NCBI GenBank assembly: GCA_036583965.1 | Contig: JAZBQD010000018.1 | Location: 15,912,867 to 15,976,866 of the forward strand | Direction: 5' to 3' | DNA from: Prunella strophiata | Taxonomy: Eukaryota > Chordata > Aves > Passeriformes > Prunellidae | Length of the DNA: 64,000 nt | The notes under the pieces: generated by a model | The model's input: the letters and a program-made list of their open reading frames with translations, nothing else | What the model was told of the DNA's origin: nothing | The model's database searches: none | Made by a program: the position numbers and the translations under genes | Shown here: positions 38,201 to 50,178 of the stretch, piece by piece | Layout of the letters: each line of letters begins with the position of its first letter | How positions within the stretch are numbered: the first letter of the stretch is position 1

Positions 38201-38700
38201 TTTTTTCAGTGTTCCATGAATGCCAAAGCTGCAGGGTGAAGGAGTGTTGCTTGCTGGAAGGGCAGCCTATGAAATACTGATAAACTGCTGATGTATAACT
38301 CAGCTCAGTTCTGGGGGCTGACATGGATTTAGGCATCTGTCTGTTTTGTGTTGGTTCATAAGTGATGGCACCAGGACAAAATTTTGACTAAGTGCTACCT
38401 AATTTGGATTTTAGGAAAACAAACAGGACAGTCGCTGAATAACATCAGCCATCCTGACAGAGAGAGATGGGAGGAAGAGGAAAAAGAAGAGGTAGCATTC
38501 ACGTTGACTAAATCCCATGAAGATCAGACAGTGAAGCCACCCCTCCAGCCCAGGAAACAGTCCCAAATGCTTATCACCGAGCTGTTTGCTGGGAATGTTT
38601 CTTAGAATTCCAACCACAGGGACACTTTACAGAGATCACAAAGCCCACCACCCAGTAGGGGAGGGAAAAGGGGTGAAAGAGGCTCTTTCTGGGGTCTTTG
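32241..38700. other. Intergenic between SCD5 and TMEM150C
   Basis: This is about 6.5 kb without a recognised gene. A-runs lie at about 35803-35818 and 36301-36315. The largest open frame (240 codons, - strand, 36529-37251) has no recognisable family and low-quality composition. Noncoding regulatory sequence is possible, but nothing can be named. Confidence 0.6.
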
Positions 38701-38749
38701 CTACTGAGTGGCAGCTCCCTTGAGCCCTTTCAAACAGCCACGCAGCTAT

Positions 38750-39330
38750 TTCGAAACAGCACGTCCCGGGAGGGGTTTGTGTGGTGAGCGCAGGGGGCTC
38801 GGAGCACAGGGCGCACCAGGAGCCGCAGCCTGGGTGGGCGCTCCGGCTCCGGGCAGGGAAGCAGAAGCAGAAGGCGGAGCAGGGACCCTTGGGCACGGCG
38901 GCACCGGGGGAGCTGCATCCCAGCATCCCAGCATCCCAGCCGGCGCACAGAGCCCCGGTGCCGCGGTGCTGCGGGCCCGCCCGTACGGGGCGGTGGCTCG
39001 GCGCGGCGGATCGCGCCCAGCGCCGGCCGCGCTCGCCGCCGCCGCAGCCGCAGTGGTGCGCAGGTGTAGGAGCCGCTCCCGGCGCGCCTCCGCCCCCTTT
39101 CCCGCCCGCCCCCGAGTCGCTGTACGCTCCCCCCTGTGCGCGATTATTGGTGGGCCGCGGAAGCCCGACCGAGCGGGGCAGGGCGGGGGCGCTGCGGCAG
39201 GAGCCGGGAGCCGGGAGCCGGGAAGGCAGCCGGCTGTGGAACAGCTCTCCCGGGCCGTGATTTCGGCATCCCCCCAGCCGTGAATCCGTGCCTTCGGCGC
39301 GGGGATGTGGTGGTGGCAGAAGAACTCGCT
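38750..39330. promoter_or_regulatory. TMEM150C: CpG island, likely TMEM150C promoter and first non-coding exon
   Basis: This is a CpG-dense block unlike the flanking sequence, with GC boxes (gggcgg-like) and an inverted CCAAT (ATTGG, 39146-39150) next to tgggccgcgg. It has no coding sequence. The first TMEM150C coding exon (50647) is preceded by a strong splice acceptor, so an upstream non-coding exon must exist. This island is the nearest full CpG island upstream on the right side of SCD5. The non-coding exon itself and its donor could not be fixed. A 9-bp unit (atcccagc-type) is repeated three times at 38920-38945. Confidence 0.6.
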
Positions 39331-39574
39331 GGGTTGATGCAGAGGGGTCTGTGAAGAAGCTCACCTGGGTGGAGGTTGTGGCGTGGGACAGGGTCCTGCC
39401 TCCCAGACGCTGGCAGGATGTCCTGTCAGGACACGGACTGTGTCCGGTTGCATTCCTGGAGGGAATTGAAGGTGTCGGGAAAGGGCCGTTCAGCGGTGCT
39501 GTGGTGCCTCAGGGAGGAAGGGCGAGATCCTCTCTGAGAGTGATGGGAAGATGCTGGGTGCTGATGTCCCCAGG
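39225..39574 (+). repeat. Flanking segment, copy 1 of a direct duplication
   Basis: This 350-bp segment, from ggcagccggctg to gatgtccccagg, recurs at 40075-40427 on the far side of the heptamer array. Base by base the two copies differ only by nine single-base length changes and no substitution. It includes the downstream edge of the CpG island. Confidence 0.97.
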
Positions 39575-40070
39575 GGAGCCGGGAGCCGGGAGCCGGGAGC
39601 CGGGAGCCGGGAGCCGGGAGCCGGGAGCCGGGAGCCGGGAGCCGGGAGCCGGGAGCCGGGAGCCGGGAGCCGGGAGCCGGGAGCCGGGAGCCGGGAGCCG
39701 GGAGCCGGGAGCCGGGAGCCGGGAGCCGGGAGCCGGGAGCCGGGAGCCGGGAGCCGGGAGCCGGGAGCCGGGAGCCGGGAGCCGGGAGCCGGGAGCCGGG
39801 AGCCGGGAGCCGGGAGCCGGGAGCCGGGAGCCGGGAGCCGGGAGCCGGGAGCCGGGAGCCGGGAGCCGGGAGCCGGGAGCCGGGAGCCGGGAGCCGGGAG
39901 CCGGGAGCCGGGAGCCGGGAGCCGGGAGCCGGGAGCCGGGAGCCGGGAGCCGGGAGCCGGGAGCCGGGAGCCGGGAGCCGGGAGCCGGGAGCCGGGAGCC
40001 GGGAGCCGGGAGCCGGGAGCCGGGAGCCGGGAGCCGGGAGCCGGGAGCCGGGAGCCGGGAGCCGGGAGCC
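39574..40070. repeat. Perfect 71-copy heptamer tandem array (GGGAGCC)
   Basis: The 7-bp unit GGGAGCC runs without a visible interruption for 497 bp, which is 71 copies. A short run of about three copies of the same unit (about 39199-39222) lies 350 bp upstream inside the CpG island. Each unit contributes one CpG and one GGG triplet, with 4-nt loops between triplets. Because 7 is not a multiple of 3 and no stop arises, all six frames stay open (GSREPGA on one strand, RLPAPGS on the other). The long open frames here are therefore artefacts of the repeat. Confidence 0.98.
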
Positions 40071-40074
40071 GGGA

Positions 40075-40427
40075 GGCAGCCCGGCTGTGGAACAGCTCTC
40101 CCGGGCCGTGATTTCGGCATCCCCCCAGCCGTGAATCCGTGCCTTCGGCGCGGGGATGTGGTGGTGGCAGAAGAACTCGGCTGGGTTGATGCAGAGGGGT
40201 CTGTGAAGAAGCTCACCTGGGTGGAGGTTGTGGCGTGGGACAGGTCCTGCCTTCCCAGACGCTGGCAGGATGTCCTGTCAGGACACGGAGCTGTGTCCGG
40301 TTGCATTCCCTGGAGGGAATTGAAGGTGTCGGGAAAGGCCGTTCAGCGGTGCTGTGGTGCCTCAGGGAGGGAAGGGCGAGATCCTCTCTGAGAGTGATGG
40401 GAAGATGCTGGGTGCTGATGTCCCAGG
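40075..40427 (+). repeat. Flanking segment, copy 2 of a direct duplication
   Basis: This is a 353-bp near copy of 39225-39574. Relative to copy 1 it has six single-base insertions and three single-base deletions, nearly all in homopolymer runs (for example actcg to actcgg, cagggt to caggt, gtcccca to gtccca). After it the sequence becomes unique (ggcacttgggatc). Confidence 0.97.
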
Positions 40428-43400
40428 GGCACTTGGGATCTCAGTCTTAGCTTTTAGTAAGAGCATCGTGCTCGTGCCAGACCTTTGATTCAGAGCCCTT
40501 AAGCTATAAAGATTTGCAGAAATTATGAGTTAACCTTTCTGCCTTCGTTTTTTAATTTCTTTTTTTCCCTTTTCAAGCAAAGCTGCTTGTGAAAGTGACC
40601 CTAAGGGTTGTCTGATCAACATCCACGCAGCCCTCGTGCCATGGCAGTGCACACATGCATAACCATGCATGGTTAGGAATTAGGAATAGCAATTCAATAT
40701 GGAGGAGGGCAGTGTGTGGAAGGTATATCCTGACACTGCCTGCCTGTTGTGTCTTGCTCAAACAGATGACAGTGCCTAAAAGAAGGGGACTTGATTCTTG
40801 CCCACTCTCTGCCTTTGGGTAATGGGATGAAGACAGGGGACTCCTATTTGCTTGACAAATGTCTTGCTCCTGATGTCACTACTGAACTATTAAAAGTCAG
40901 ATTGTTTTCTTGTGGTTATCCATGTCCAGCTGTCAGCATTTTCTGAACCTGGGTGCTGAAAGTGCAGTTGTTTCATTTCCCCTTTTAAGATTCTTTGTGC
41001 TGCAGTGTTTGCTTTTCAGAGGCAGAGCAGGGATGTGTGCTTGTAAGAACCACCAACATTTTCAGTGTTTTTTTTTTTTCCTTGGAAGAAATGTCATGTC
41101 TGTGGTTCTCTCTCTTCCCCCAGCCATTTCCTGGCAGCCTGAGATTGCAGGATTGCAGTTTGGCCCAGCAGAGAGACTTTAAGGTCCCAGTCCTGCAGTC
41201 CAAGCTGGAGCAGTGAGCTGTGATTGTAGGTTAAGTGGGAGCAAAGCAGCAAAGAAAGGTCTGTGAGAAAAGAGAAAGATGATCCTAGGCAATCTATTGG
41301 GAAGGATGCACTGGGATGGGGGGTGGTGGCAGGTGAGGAGGCTGCTGCTGCAGCAGAATGCTTGGACCTGGACTCTTGGAGTGCACACTCCTCTGTGCCA
41401 CTGGTTTCCAGTGTGACATCTCAGCAAGCAAATCACTGGCCTTGTTGTCTAAAATGGGAATAATTGTGGGGTTTTGCTGTCTCAAGAAGACTTGCAAAAG
41501 TCTCTCCTTGCCTTAGGTCCCTGCAGGTTGCAGAAGGGGTCACCTGAGGTTCAGGGATGAGGGCAGGATGAGAATGAAAAGGAAGAAAAACACTTTGGGA
41601 ACAGGTGAAGAGAGAAGGGCAGAGTGAATGGGAGGAGAGGAAAAGGCTGATGCAGCTTCAAAAACCATGAAAGGAGCTCTTAAAACAGCTATAGGTAACC
41701 TCACATGGGGTTTATTGCACGTTTTTAATGCTGAGCTTGCTGCTGGATGGTCCTGCCTGCAGGGGAGAGGTCTGGGCTGCCTGTCCCATGGGTAGCAAAG
41801 GGAAGGGAGCAAAAGCCTGCAGGATGTGGGCTGATCTCTTGCAATGGTGGGGAGAGTGTCCAGCATCCTCCCTGCAATTTCCTGAGCTGGGGCATGTCCA
41901 GGTACTTAGGGACAGAACTTCTGCTCTTGCTGTATTATTTACTGTTTCCCATGAGGAACCACTGGTATTAATAGTGGTGACTGCCTAAACCAGAAGAGCC
42001 AGTGGCCCTTCAGTTTTGGCACCACAGGACTGCAAGAGTGGGTTTTGTCTGGCCAAGACACTGAGGATGGCCACAGCTTTGTCAGAGAGAGCCTCCCCAG
42101 TGTGGTCTTGGCCCAGCTGAACCCTCTTAGAGGTGATTTAATGTGGTCTCCTACAGGAAAGTCGGTCTCTGAAAATATTTCAATAGACTTAGAAAGTAAT
42201 GATCCCTCTGGATGCAGTGTAGAGGTTGCTCACACAGGCTTGGCCCCTGTTTAACAGCTGGAAGCTGTTCCCTTCTCCCCTCTGTCCCTTGTGTTTGCTT
42301 GGAGGTGTGGGAGGCAGTGCTGAAGGTAATTTCACCCCCTAAAGAGTTGCAGCTGTTCTAATCACTAAAGATTTGGAACAGGTGTGCCCTTAATAGGGCA
42401 CAGGTACATCCAATGACACTGAGGAGTACAAAAGGAGGGACTAACAAGATAGGAGACAGAATTCAGTGAGCAGTGCTGTGGTGGAGAAGGAGGATGGAGT
42501 CAGCACTGTGAGGAACAGAACTTGTGAAAAGGTATGGGACTTTCTACAGCAAGATAACATTTCAGAGCTTGCTGATATAACTAGTAACCTTATCTGTGTT
42601 GATAATGACATGAAGGGAAATGCTGTATGGCACCTTCCTCCTGTAGCTCCCCCAAACACCCTGCAAACTGCAATTTATGGTTGTAGCAGCTTGAGACACT
42701 GCTAAACAAAGGAGATTAATTCCTACAAATAAGGAATGCTGGCAGTGAAGTGGTGAGCACCGCAGAAATGCTTGTCTGTGATTGCTCACCTCGTCCTTTG
42801 CCTCTCAGGGCAAATGATTTCCACAGGTCTCAACAGAGTCAGAAGGCAATGCCTGTGCCAGAGAGGGCCACTTTAGGGGATGGCAAGAGCCAAGTCATGG
42901 GTACTGCATGTCCATTCCCTATAGCTCACCCTCTGGCCCATCACCTCCTTGCTGCTCCTCTGGGGCTTTGGTGGCTATTACATGAAGATGAGGACCTCTT
43001 TCTGGGGAGGAGGAGTAAGTCCTCAGGCTGAAGAGGCTGGTGAGGAAAAACTTTCCTGAGAAACAGTGTGCTCTGCCACAGTCCCTAACAGCTCACAGGC
43101 CTTGGGTGTTTTCCCCAGGACGAGTTGCATTTACCAAAGGAAATGCTGCTCTGGGGACAGGGTACATCTCTCCAAGAGTGTAGAGCTGCAAAGTGCAGTG
43201 AAGAAAGGAGCTTATGCTTCCAAAAGGTGAATAGAAGAGGGGTGAAAGGGATAAGAGAGATGAAAGACAGGGTAAATAGGTGGAGAAGCCCTGTTTACAC
43301 CCCATGAGAAGCTCTGTAGTTTGAGTGTGTCTTTTCAGTTTGGTGGGGAAAAACCAGTGGCAGGGTAGAAAAGGCAGGGAAACCTGGAATTTTTCTGGCC

Positions 43401-43993
43401 TTGCAGGGTGTGTTCTCTCTCATCCATAAACTAGAGGAGAAGGAGACAATATAATCAGGAATAACGTTCTGCCAAGTCTGTTCCCCTGGGCTTGTCTGTT
43501 TTTCCTTACCTTCAAAGCTATTTGTAAATCACCACTTGCAGTTTCACCTCCCTGTTAAGTGTTCTTTGCCACGCCCAACACTTACATTGTTTTCCTGATA
43601 ATGGGACAAACCTTTTGGGCAGACTTCCTCCCCCCTTCTGATGCAATGTGTGTCTTGGCTTTGCTTGCTCATGCACCTTGGAAATGACTGAAGACATTTG
43701 TGATTTTTGGAGCTGAGGAGCAAATAAAACACCTCGATCAGTTTGTTAATACCCTGTCAAGACCTCTGTACGTTATGGGAGGAGAAACACTGAATCTGCT
43801 TGTTGCTGCTTCATTAGATTGGAGTGGTTGAGGTGGAGGACAATCGCTGAACAGTCTGTCTGCTCAGTGGCTCTGACTTCCTGGGCTTTGCCATAACATC
43901 AGCCTGCATTTCTGGATTGCTTGCAGAGCAAGGAGATGGTTTCAGAGACTCTTTCCTCACAGCACAGCTGAAGCAGGGAGAGCTTTGCTGTCT

Positions 43994-44057
43994 ATTTTTT
44001 TTTGTTTGGTTGGTTTTTTTGGGGTTTTTTTTGTTGTGTTTTTTTTTTTTTTGTGTG

Positions 44058-44086
<29 letters not shown>
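43994..44086. repeat. T/G low-complexity tract ending in a 29-base T run
   Basis: Almost pure T with G interruptions (tttgtttggttggttt style) ends in about 29 uninterrupted T at 44058-44086. On the - strand it reads as an A-rich tract and yields a meaningless lysine-rich frame. No retroelement body adjoins it. The length is likely polymorphic and prone to sequencing error. Confidence 0.9.
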
Positions 44087-44088
<2 letters not shown>

Positions 44089-47000
44089 GAAATAGATAGC
44101 CCTGCTCATTTTCCAGCAACTCTTTAGTTTGGGGATTGGCTGGGACGTTGAGGTAAGTGCCCTTCTCACAAGCATCCCAAACCAAAGGATTCTCAAGGAT
44201 ATGACCCTGTGGTCATGGTGGTGGTATGAGACTGTGGGTTTGGTCTGTGTTGAGACTCTGCTAGAGATTTCCCTTGTGTCTTAGAGGTCTGGTGAAAGTG
44301 GCTCCAGTCTTGAGTATCTCTGTGTTAAGGAAACTTCCCTGTCTGACCACCCAGAAGCCACTCTGTCAGTCACACTGCCATCACCCCAGGCTGGAATCAA
44401 AGCCCTTTCACAGTGGGTGGTTCCATTAAGCTGATGTGTGCCTTGCTTGACTCCCCACACACCCCACATTTACACAGGCTGACAGGTTTTCCTCACTAGC
44501 TGGATCTCAGCATTCCCATGGCAGAGTCCCAGAAGCCTGGACCCTTTAAGTCATCTAATCATGGTGCAATAACACATTAACAGCTTGAATTGGTGCCTTC
44601 AGGGGGACTCCCTGCACTAAGGAATCCCTGGCCTTTTATACCCTCACAGTCTGTGTACCCATTCCAATTGTGATGTTTAGTCTGGGGCCTCCTCACTCTT
44701 TATTTGGGTTCTACAGACTCTCTGGGTGACCAGCCACCCTTGTGCCACAGGTCTCCATGCCCTTTGCTAGGCAGAGAGTGGATGCCAGGTCATGGCCCCT
44801 TGCATGTGGCTCCAGCCACCACAACCTGCAGCTCCCCTGTGGCTGCTGACCAAGCTGCTCTTGTATTGCTCAATATCTGCCCTTGGAGAGAGTAAGGCAT
44901 CTGCCCTGGGGGGTGGGCAGTCCAGCACTCACTGGGGGCTGGTTGCCACCTGGCTTGTGCAGCCCCTGAGGCCAGGAGGAGCTGCCATGGCTGTATCCTG
45001 CAGTGAGTGCTCCCTGGCAGAATGGATCCCTGGGGCAAAGAAACACACAGCACATGCAACATGCAGTTCTCCTCAGCTCACCCTGCCTGCTCCTGCCTGG
45101 TTCCACTGCCTGCTGCCCCAGCTGTCTGAACTGGGTGTTGCCTCCTGCCTTACCCAGCTCCTCTCTCTGCCTCCTTTACCTGTTTGCAGGCTGAGGGCCA
45201 CGACTGCCCAAGCCCTGCTCATTGTATGAGTGGGACCTCATGGAAGTCAGCGTTATCTGGCATAGTCCATGGGTCAAAGCTTGCAGAAAACCCTTTTCCC
45301 ATGGTGGCAAATCACATTAATTTTCCTTCTCTAACACCCAGGAGCGTGGTGTGGAAGCGGGGCGTGCCTGGTTCGTGCAGCGCCAGATGCGAGGCAGGCA
45401 GACACAGCCCACAGGAGCTGAAAGTTGGAGTCTCTGGCTGTAAAACAGCAGCTCAGCACTGGTTCCTAAATGGCCTGTAAGTACTTACACCCATGGGGCA
45501 CTGAGGGTGAAGGTTGTGGGGCAGCAAGAAGCAGAAAACCAAGGGCACTTTTTGCAGTTTGCATCAGTGGGATGCACTGGCCTCAGGGCCCAGCAGTGCT
45601 GCAGGAATATCTCTGGGTCAGACACTGTGGATATCAATGTGTCCTTTACTGCCCCTGTTTTTTGGTGATTAGAAGGTTTCATTCCATTGTTGCACTTGGC
45701 CCATCTCTGACAAGTTTATGCTGGCCAGAGCATTTCATTAGCTCACTGAATGCAGTCACAGTGTGTGAAATGAGACAAGAAACATGTACTGATGTTGCCA
45801 TGGGTGAAAACATTGCCTCTCAACATTGTTGCAGGATTACTGAAGCATCTCTCCTGCTTCCCCCACGCACAACCCTAGAGATGTCTTTACCTTTTCCCAT
45901 TCCTCTTGTGTAAATGAAATGAAAATGGCATTTCTGCACATCCGTGAGATGGTAGGTGGGTACCTGGAGCAAGCAGAAGCATCCTACCCTGCTGACAGAG
46001 GGGATCGACTTCTTTTCTTGTTACCCCACCATTTTGTTACATATTTACAAGCCTCTGTCACATCTTATCTCTCTCGTTGTACACTCACACTGGAAACCTT
46101 GAGATAAACCTGAAAACGCCCTGCTTTATTATGTTGGCATTTGTGACTTGTGGGTGGCAGGTTATATAATGTGCTGGTTTGTATCCACTCAGTGGATTAT
46201 CACAGTGTTACAGTGATTAGCTATCAAGTGACTGGGGTTCTTTTTGCTTTTAAAAGCAGCAGAGATCTATAGTGGGCTCCCCCAAAAGACAGAATGTGTT
46301 TGTTCCCCTTTGTTTGTTGCTGACTGGCAGCAATTCTTTATGACTTGCTCTATGTTTTGAACAGTGTCCTCCTTCTCACAGTGCTCCTGGCTTTGTAGCT
46401 ATTCTCTGAAATAACCCAATGGCCTAGTGCTGTGAAATGCAGGAGTGTTGCTCTGGCTTATTATGCATTTCAAATGCATCTGCATGCTTTAGTCTTAAAA
46501 AAGATGTATGACTCTGTTAATGGGGTAATTTTGTCCTTCCCTTACGTTCATGTTCTCTGGTGAAAGCAACTTCAGGAGGAGCCTGTAACTGTGATTGGCA
46601 GATGAAATGAAGATGTCCATATTAAATGAACCTTGAGCAAGCAGCAGTATATGTTTGGTGAGCTGCCTGCTGTAATTGAAGTGTGTACATGAGAGGAATG
46701 GAAGCTTAATTGGTTGAGGGTGTATAGCAGGGGCAATGGTAAAAAAAGCAGAGCAAGCAGCTGACAGTCTAAGCAGATTTAGACATAAAAATGGAACTAG
46801 AGATGAGTAAGCTTGCATTGAGAGAAATTCTCAAGACACACACCGGGGCAGTGCTAATGTGAAACTCTTTTCAGGTCTGCAGCCTGACTCATAATAGATG
46901 GCAGCAGGAGCACACCTCAGCAAGGGTTTTGCAGGGCTGGTGAGAGACTGTGTGTCAAGAGGGACTGGAAAACCACATGGGAGCTTTTGAGAAGGTGGGC

Positions 47001-49940
47001 TGGGTCAGCTGTGATACTGAAATGTTTTTGTTGGTTTTGTGAGTCTATTGCACCATGAGGGCTTTCTGTGCCTGCCTGTGTGTGCCTTAGTGATGGAAGA
47101 CAAATGGGTATGGGAAGTTACCAACTGCCTCTTGGATGCAGTGTGTTTATTTGGGAAAACATGGGCTGCCAGAGATTGCTGTTGGGGCCAGCTGGAGGTG
47201 ACTGCTCAGATTTGGCATTGCTGGACACGGCAGCAATGCAGAACAGAGCTGTGGAGAGGAAGTTTGGCTTTATGTCATCCCTGTGGAGCAATTAGCTGTC
47301 AAAGAGTTTGTTTCTACATTTCCCATAAAGAATTCTGGTAATTTTTGCTATAACTCTTGGCATTTTACTTTGGCTAAACTGGTGTGGTGCTGCAGGAGAG
47401 GCTGATGTTTGGGTTCCTTGTTCTCTTGTTCCTGCCTGCTTTCAGAGGTGCTGGTCTTAGTGTGCACAGAGGTCTCCCAGATTGAAGGTACAAACACTGG
47501 GGACATCCCTGACGAGGACAAGGCTAACCCAAAGGCAGCTGCTGCCAGTGATGTCTGCTGAACACTAGTGAAAAGCAGGGCAGGTTTGGCACATGTTCAG
47601 GGTTTCTCCTTTGGAAGAAGTTGGGATTACATGTAATTTTGTTCCCAGTACCTGAATAACACAGCAGGGAATAAATGAGGAGTGTGCAGGGAACTGAGCC
47701 GTGTTTTTAAACCATCCTCTGCCCACGTGGGGAGGCTGAAACATATCCCAGCATGTGTGGGCTGTGCCAATGGCCAGCATTAAAAGGGGTTGCTCCTTGG
47801 GGACATGGGGGACCCTTCTTTCCTGTTTTTGGTATTTCATCTGTCAGATGCAGGTGGCTTGCTTCTTTTCAGCTGGCTGAGATTAGGGTTTCTGAACTAT
47901 GGAGCCGTATTCCCATCAGGACACTGTGCTCTGCACTGATTGTTCATTTAATATGCAATGATTTCAGATGTCATTTTCTGTTAGTGGCTGATGGAGGGGG
48001 ACTCAGTGTGGCACTGTGAGTATTAAACAGAGGGCTGTTTTCCAAGGAGGTGAGTTTGTAGCCGTGTTGCTCTGACTCTGGAGAGGTTGGGCACTAGTCT
48101 TGGCCTTGCTCCAGTTCAGAGCTCAGCACAGAACAGTGCTTATCTAGACATTATTCTCACAATTTCCCCACTTCTGGTGTGGAGTCCATGTCCCTGTGTG
48201 CTGCCTCGCTGCTCTGCCTGGGGGAAGAGCCCTTGCCTCCCTCTCTGCATGACAGGCAATGCTGAAATAGCTTGTGAAGGCTGCTGTGTCCATGCTGGGA
48301 GGTGGAGGAGCTGCAGCAACCCATTAGTGAGGACAGGTGTTATGGCTACTGTTTGCTTTTATTGTGTAAATGAAACTTCTGTGCCTTTCCAAGGGTGAAG
48401 GGTAAATAATAACATGTACTGTCCCCTGACATGAAAGAACTGTGTTACCTTGGCTCAGTCCAGCCACCACCAGAGACCAGAGGAGAGTTGAGCACAGCAG
48501 TAACTTACCTTGCAGGGCAGACAAGGGCTGGAACAGGAGGTGGTGTTACCTGCCTGCTCCCTTCAGCCAAGGCATTTGGGAAGGGGAATTTGGCCACAGT
48601 CGTGTCTCCCTTGCTTGGGGTGCTGGTGCTTGGGCACTGTGCTGCCAGAGGCTGTCAGGGCAGGCTCCTGTGGCAGCTGCCACCTGGAAGTGGGCCTTGA
48701 GATTGCTGTCACAGGTCTCCCAGTACCACAGCACCATCCAGCTCCAGCTAAGGAATGCTGCTGCAGTGCTGCTGAGCAGCAGGAGGAAAAGGCAAGGGCA
48801 GCACTTCATGGAACAGCTGCATGGACAGCAGGGAGCTGTGCGGGTTACAGGGAATGTGAGATGCTGTGTCTCCTGTGCTGGAGGACAGGAATAGAAGGGA
48901 GATAGGAAATCTAGTCCCCCTCACTGATAATTTCTTCTGACCTGTTCACTGTGCTAAAGATCTGTATGCACACTGGAGCTGCCTGCCTTTTAAATCAGCA
49001 TACTTAATACATGCATCACTTCATGCTCCTTGTCTGCAGTTCTCCCTGCTCCCAGGTCAGAGAAGAGACCTTATCTGCCTGCTTTTCTGTCTTTTAAGGT
49101 CTGGAATTCAGCCTTACTCCAGGCTGTCTGTACAAACAGCACCCAGTTATAGCCTCGTGGCTTTGTGCAAGTGTGGTGTGACTCTGGGCACTGCCAGGGT
49201 GTTGTTTTTACACCTGCCAGGCCATTTGCAGGGAAAACAAGGTAGCTGCCCTGTAGAGGTGAGAGTGCCATGCCTTCTGCAGGGTGTGGGGAGCCTCACT
49301 CAGGCTCTTCAGCCTCTGTCCCAGTGAGGCAGGGCAGGAATTGGTGTCTGGGGCCCCGAGCAGTCCAGCCAGCATGTCCTTTGCAGCCTGGGGTGCCTTA
49401 GGGGAGCACTGAGCTGGGGGCTGCTGTGACATGGTGAGGGTGCTGAATTTCTTCTGGGTCTTCACAGCAGGGAAAACCTGTGGCTTCACATGGCTCTGTT
49501 CTGCAGGTGTAGGAAGGCCAGGGGACTTGAGAGGAGGAGGATGACAATGTGGGTGCTTTCTTCTCTGGGCAGAGGGATGGGTCATGGCTTTAAGCATGTG
49601 GATGAGGTAATTGAGCTGCAAATGCAAGCAGGCTTGAGTGAGAGGCTGTCATCTCCAAGTTGTCCTAGCACCCCAGGGTGCCTCACTCTGCCATGTGGGT
49701 GCTGGTGGCCCCAGGGAATGCCTGCCCTGCAGCAGGGAGGGAGGGGGGCAGAGCACAGGTGCTGCTGCCCTGGTGAAAGTAAAGCAGGTGCTGGAGCTGC
49801 GAGCCTGGTGTTGTTCCCCTCTCTTTGTGTCTCTTGGCTGTGCTGGTGCCTGGAGGAACACTTATGGAGGAGGACAGAGCATGAGAAAATACTGGATCCA
49901 TTATCAAAGGACTCTCATGGAGACATAGGACTCTCTGTGT

Positions 49941-50178
49941 CCGCGGCACAGCAGCGTTCCTGAATGGCACCTATTACAGGAACAGCCCCGGCATTCCAGG
50001 TGCTCGTCCAGCACGATCTTGCCTGGAGGACAAATGCTTCCTCGGGAGGCGCTGTCCGCAGCATCCTTACGCCACATGCAGGATTTCACGGTGCCTGCAT
50101 GGCAAGGGCTGATGCTGTTGGCAGCCTCATCCCGACTCCCGACAGCGCCCTGGGAGCCGGCACTGGAGCTTGGCTCCG
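49941..50178. promoter_or_regulatory. Small CpG-rich patch upstream of TMEM150C coding exon 1
   Basis: CpG dinucleotides are locally frequent (ccgcgg, ctcgtcc, cacgatc, cctcggg, gtccgcag, cttacgcc, cccgactcccgacagcg). The surrounding intron has very few. There is no family-like open frame. It may be a secondary promoter or an alternative first exon of TMEM150C about 0.5 kb before its first coding exon. This is inference from composition only. Confidence 0.35.

Noticed and set aside
39574..40070. CRISPR-like repeat array
   Set aside because: There are no spacers, the unit is 7 bp and the genome is vertebrate. It is a minisatellite-type tandem repeat.
39288..40391. Long open frames (367, 265 and 186 codons) with GSREPGA or RLPAPGS repeats on both strands
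   Set aside because: They arise only because a 7-bp unit without stops is open in all frames. Outside the array the frames match nothing and end soon.
43814..44196. Lysine-rich open frames on the - strand
   Set aside because: They are simply the translation of the T-rich low-complexity tract.
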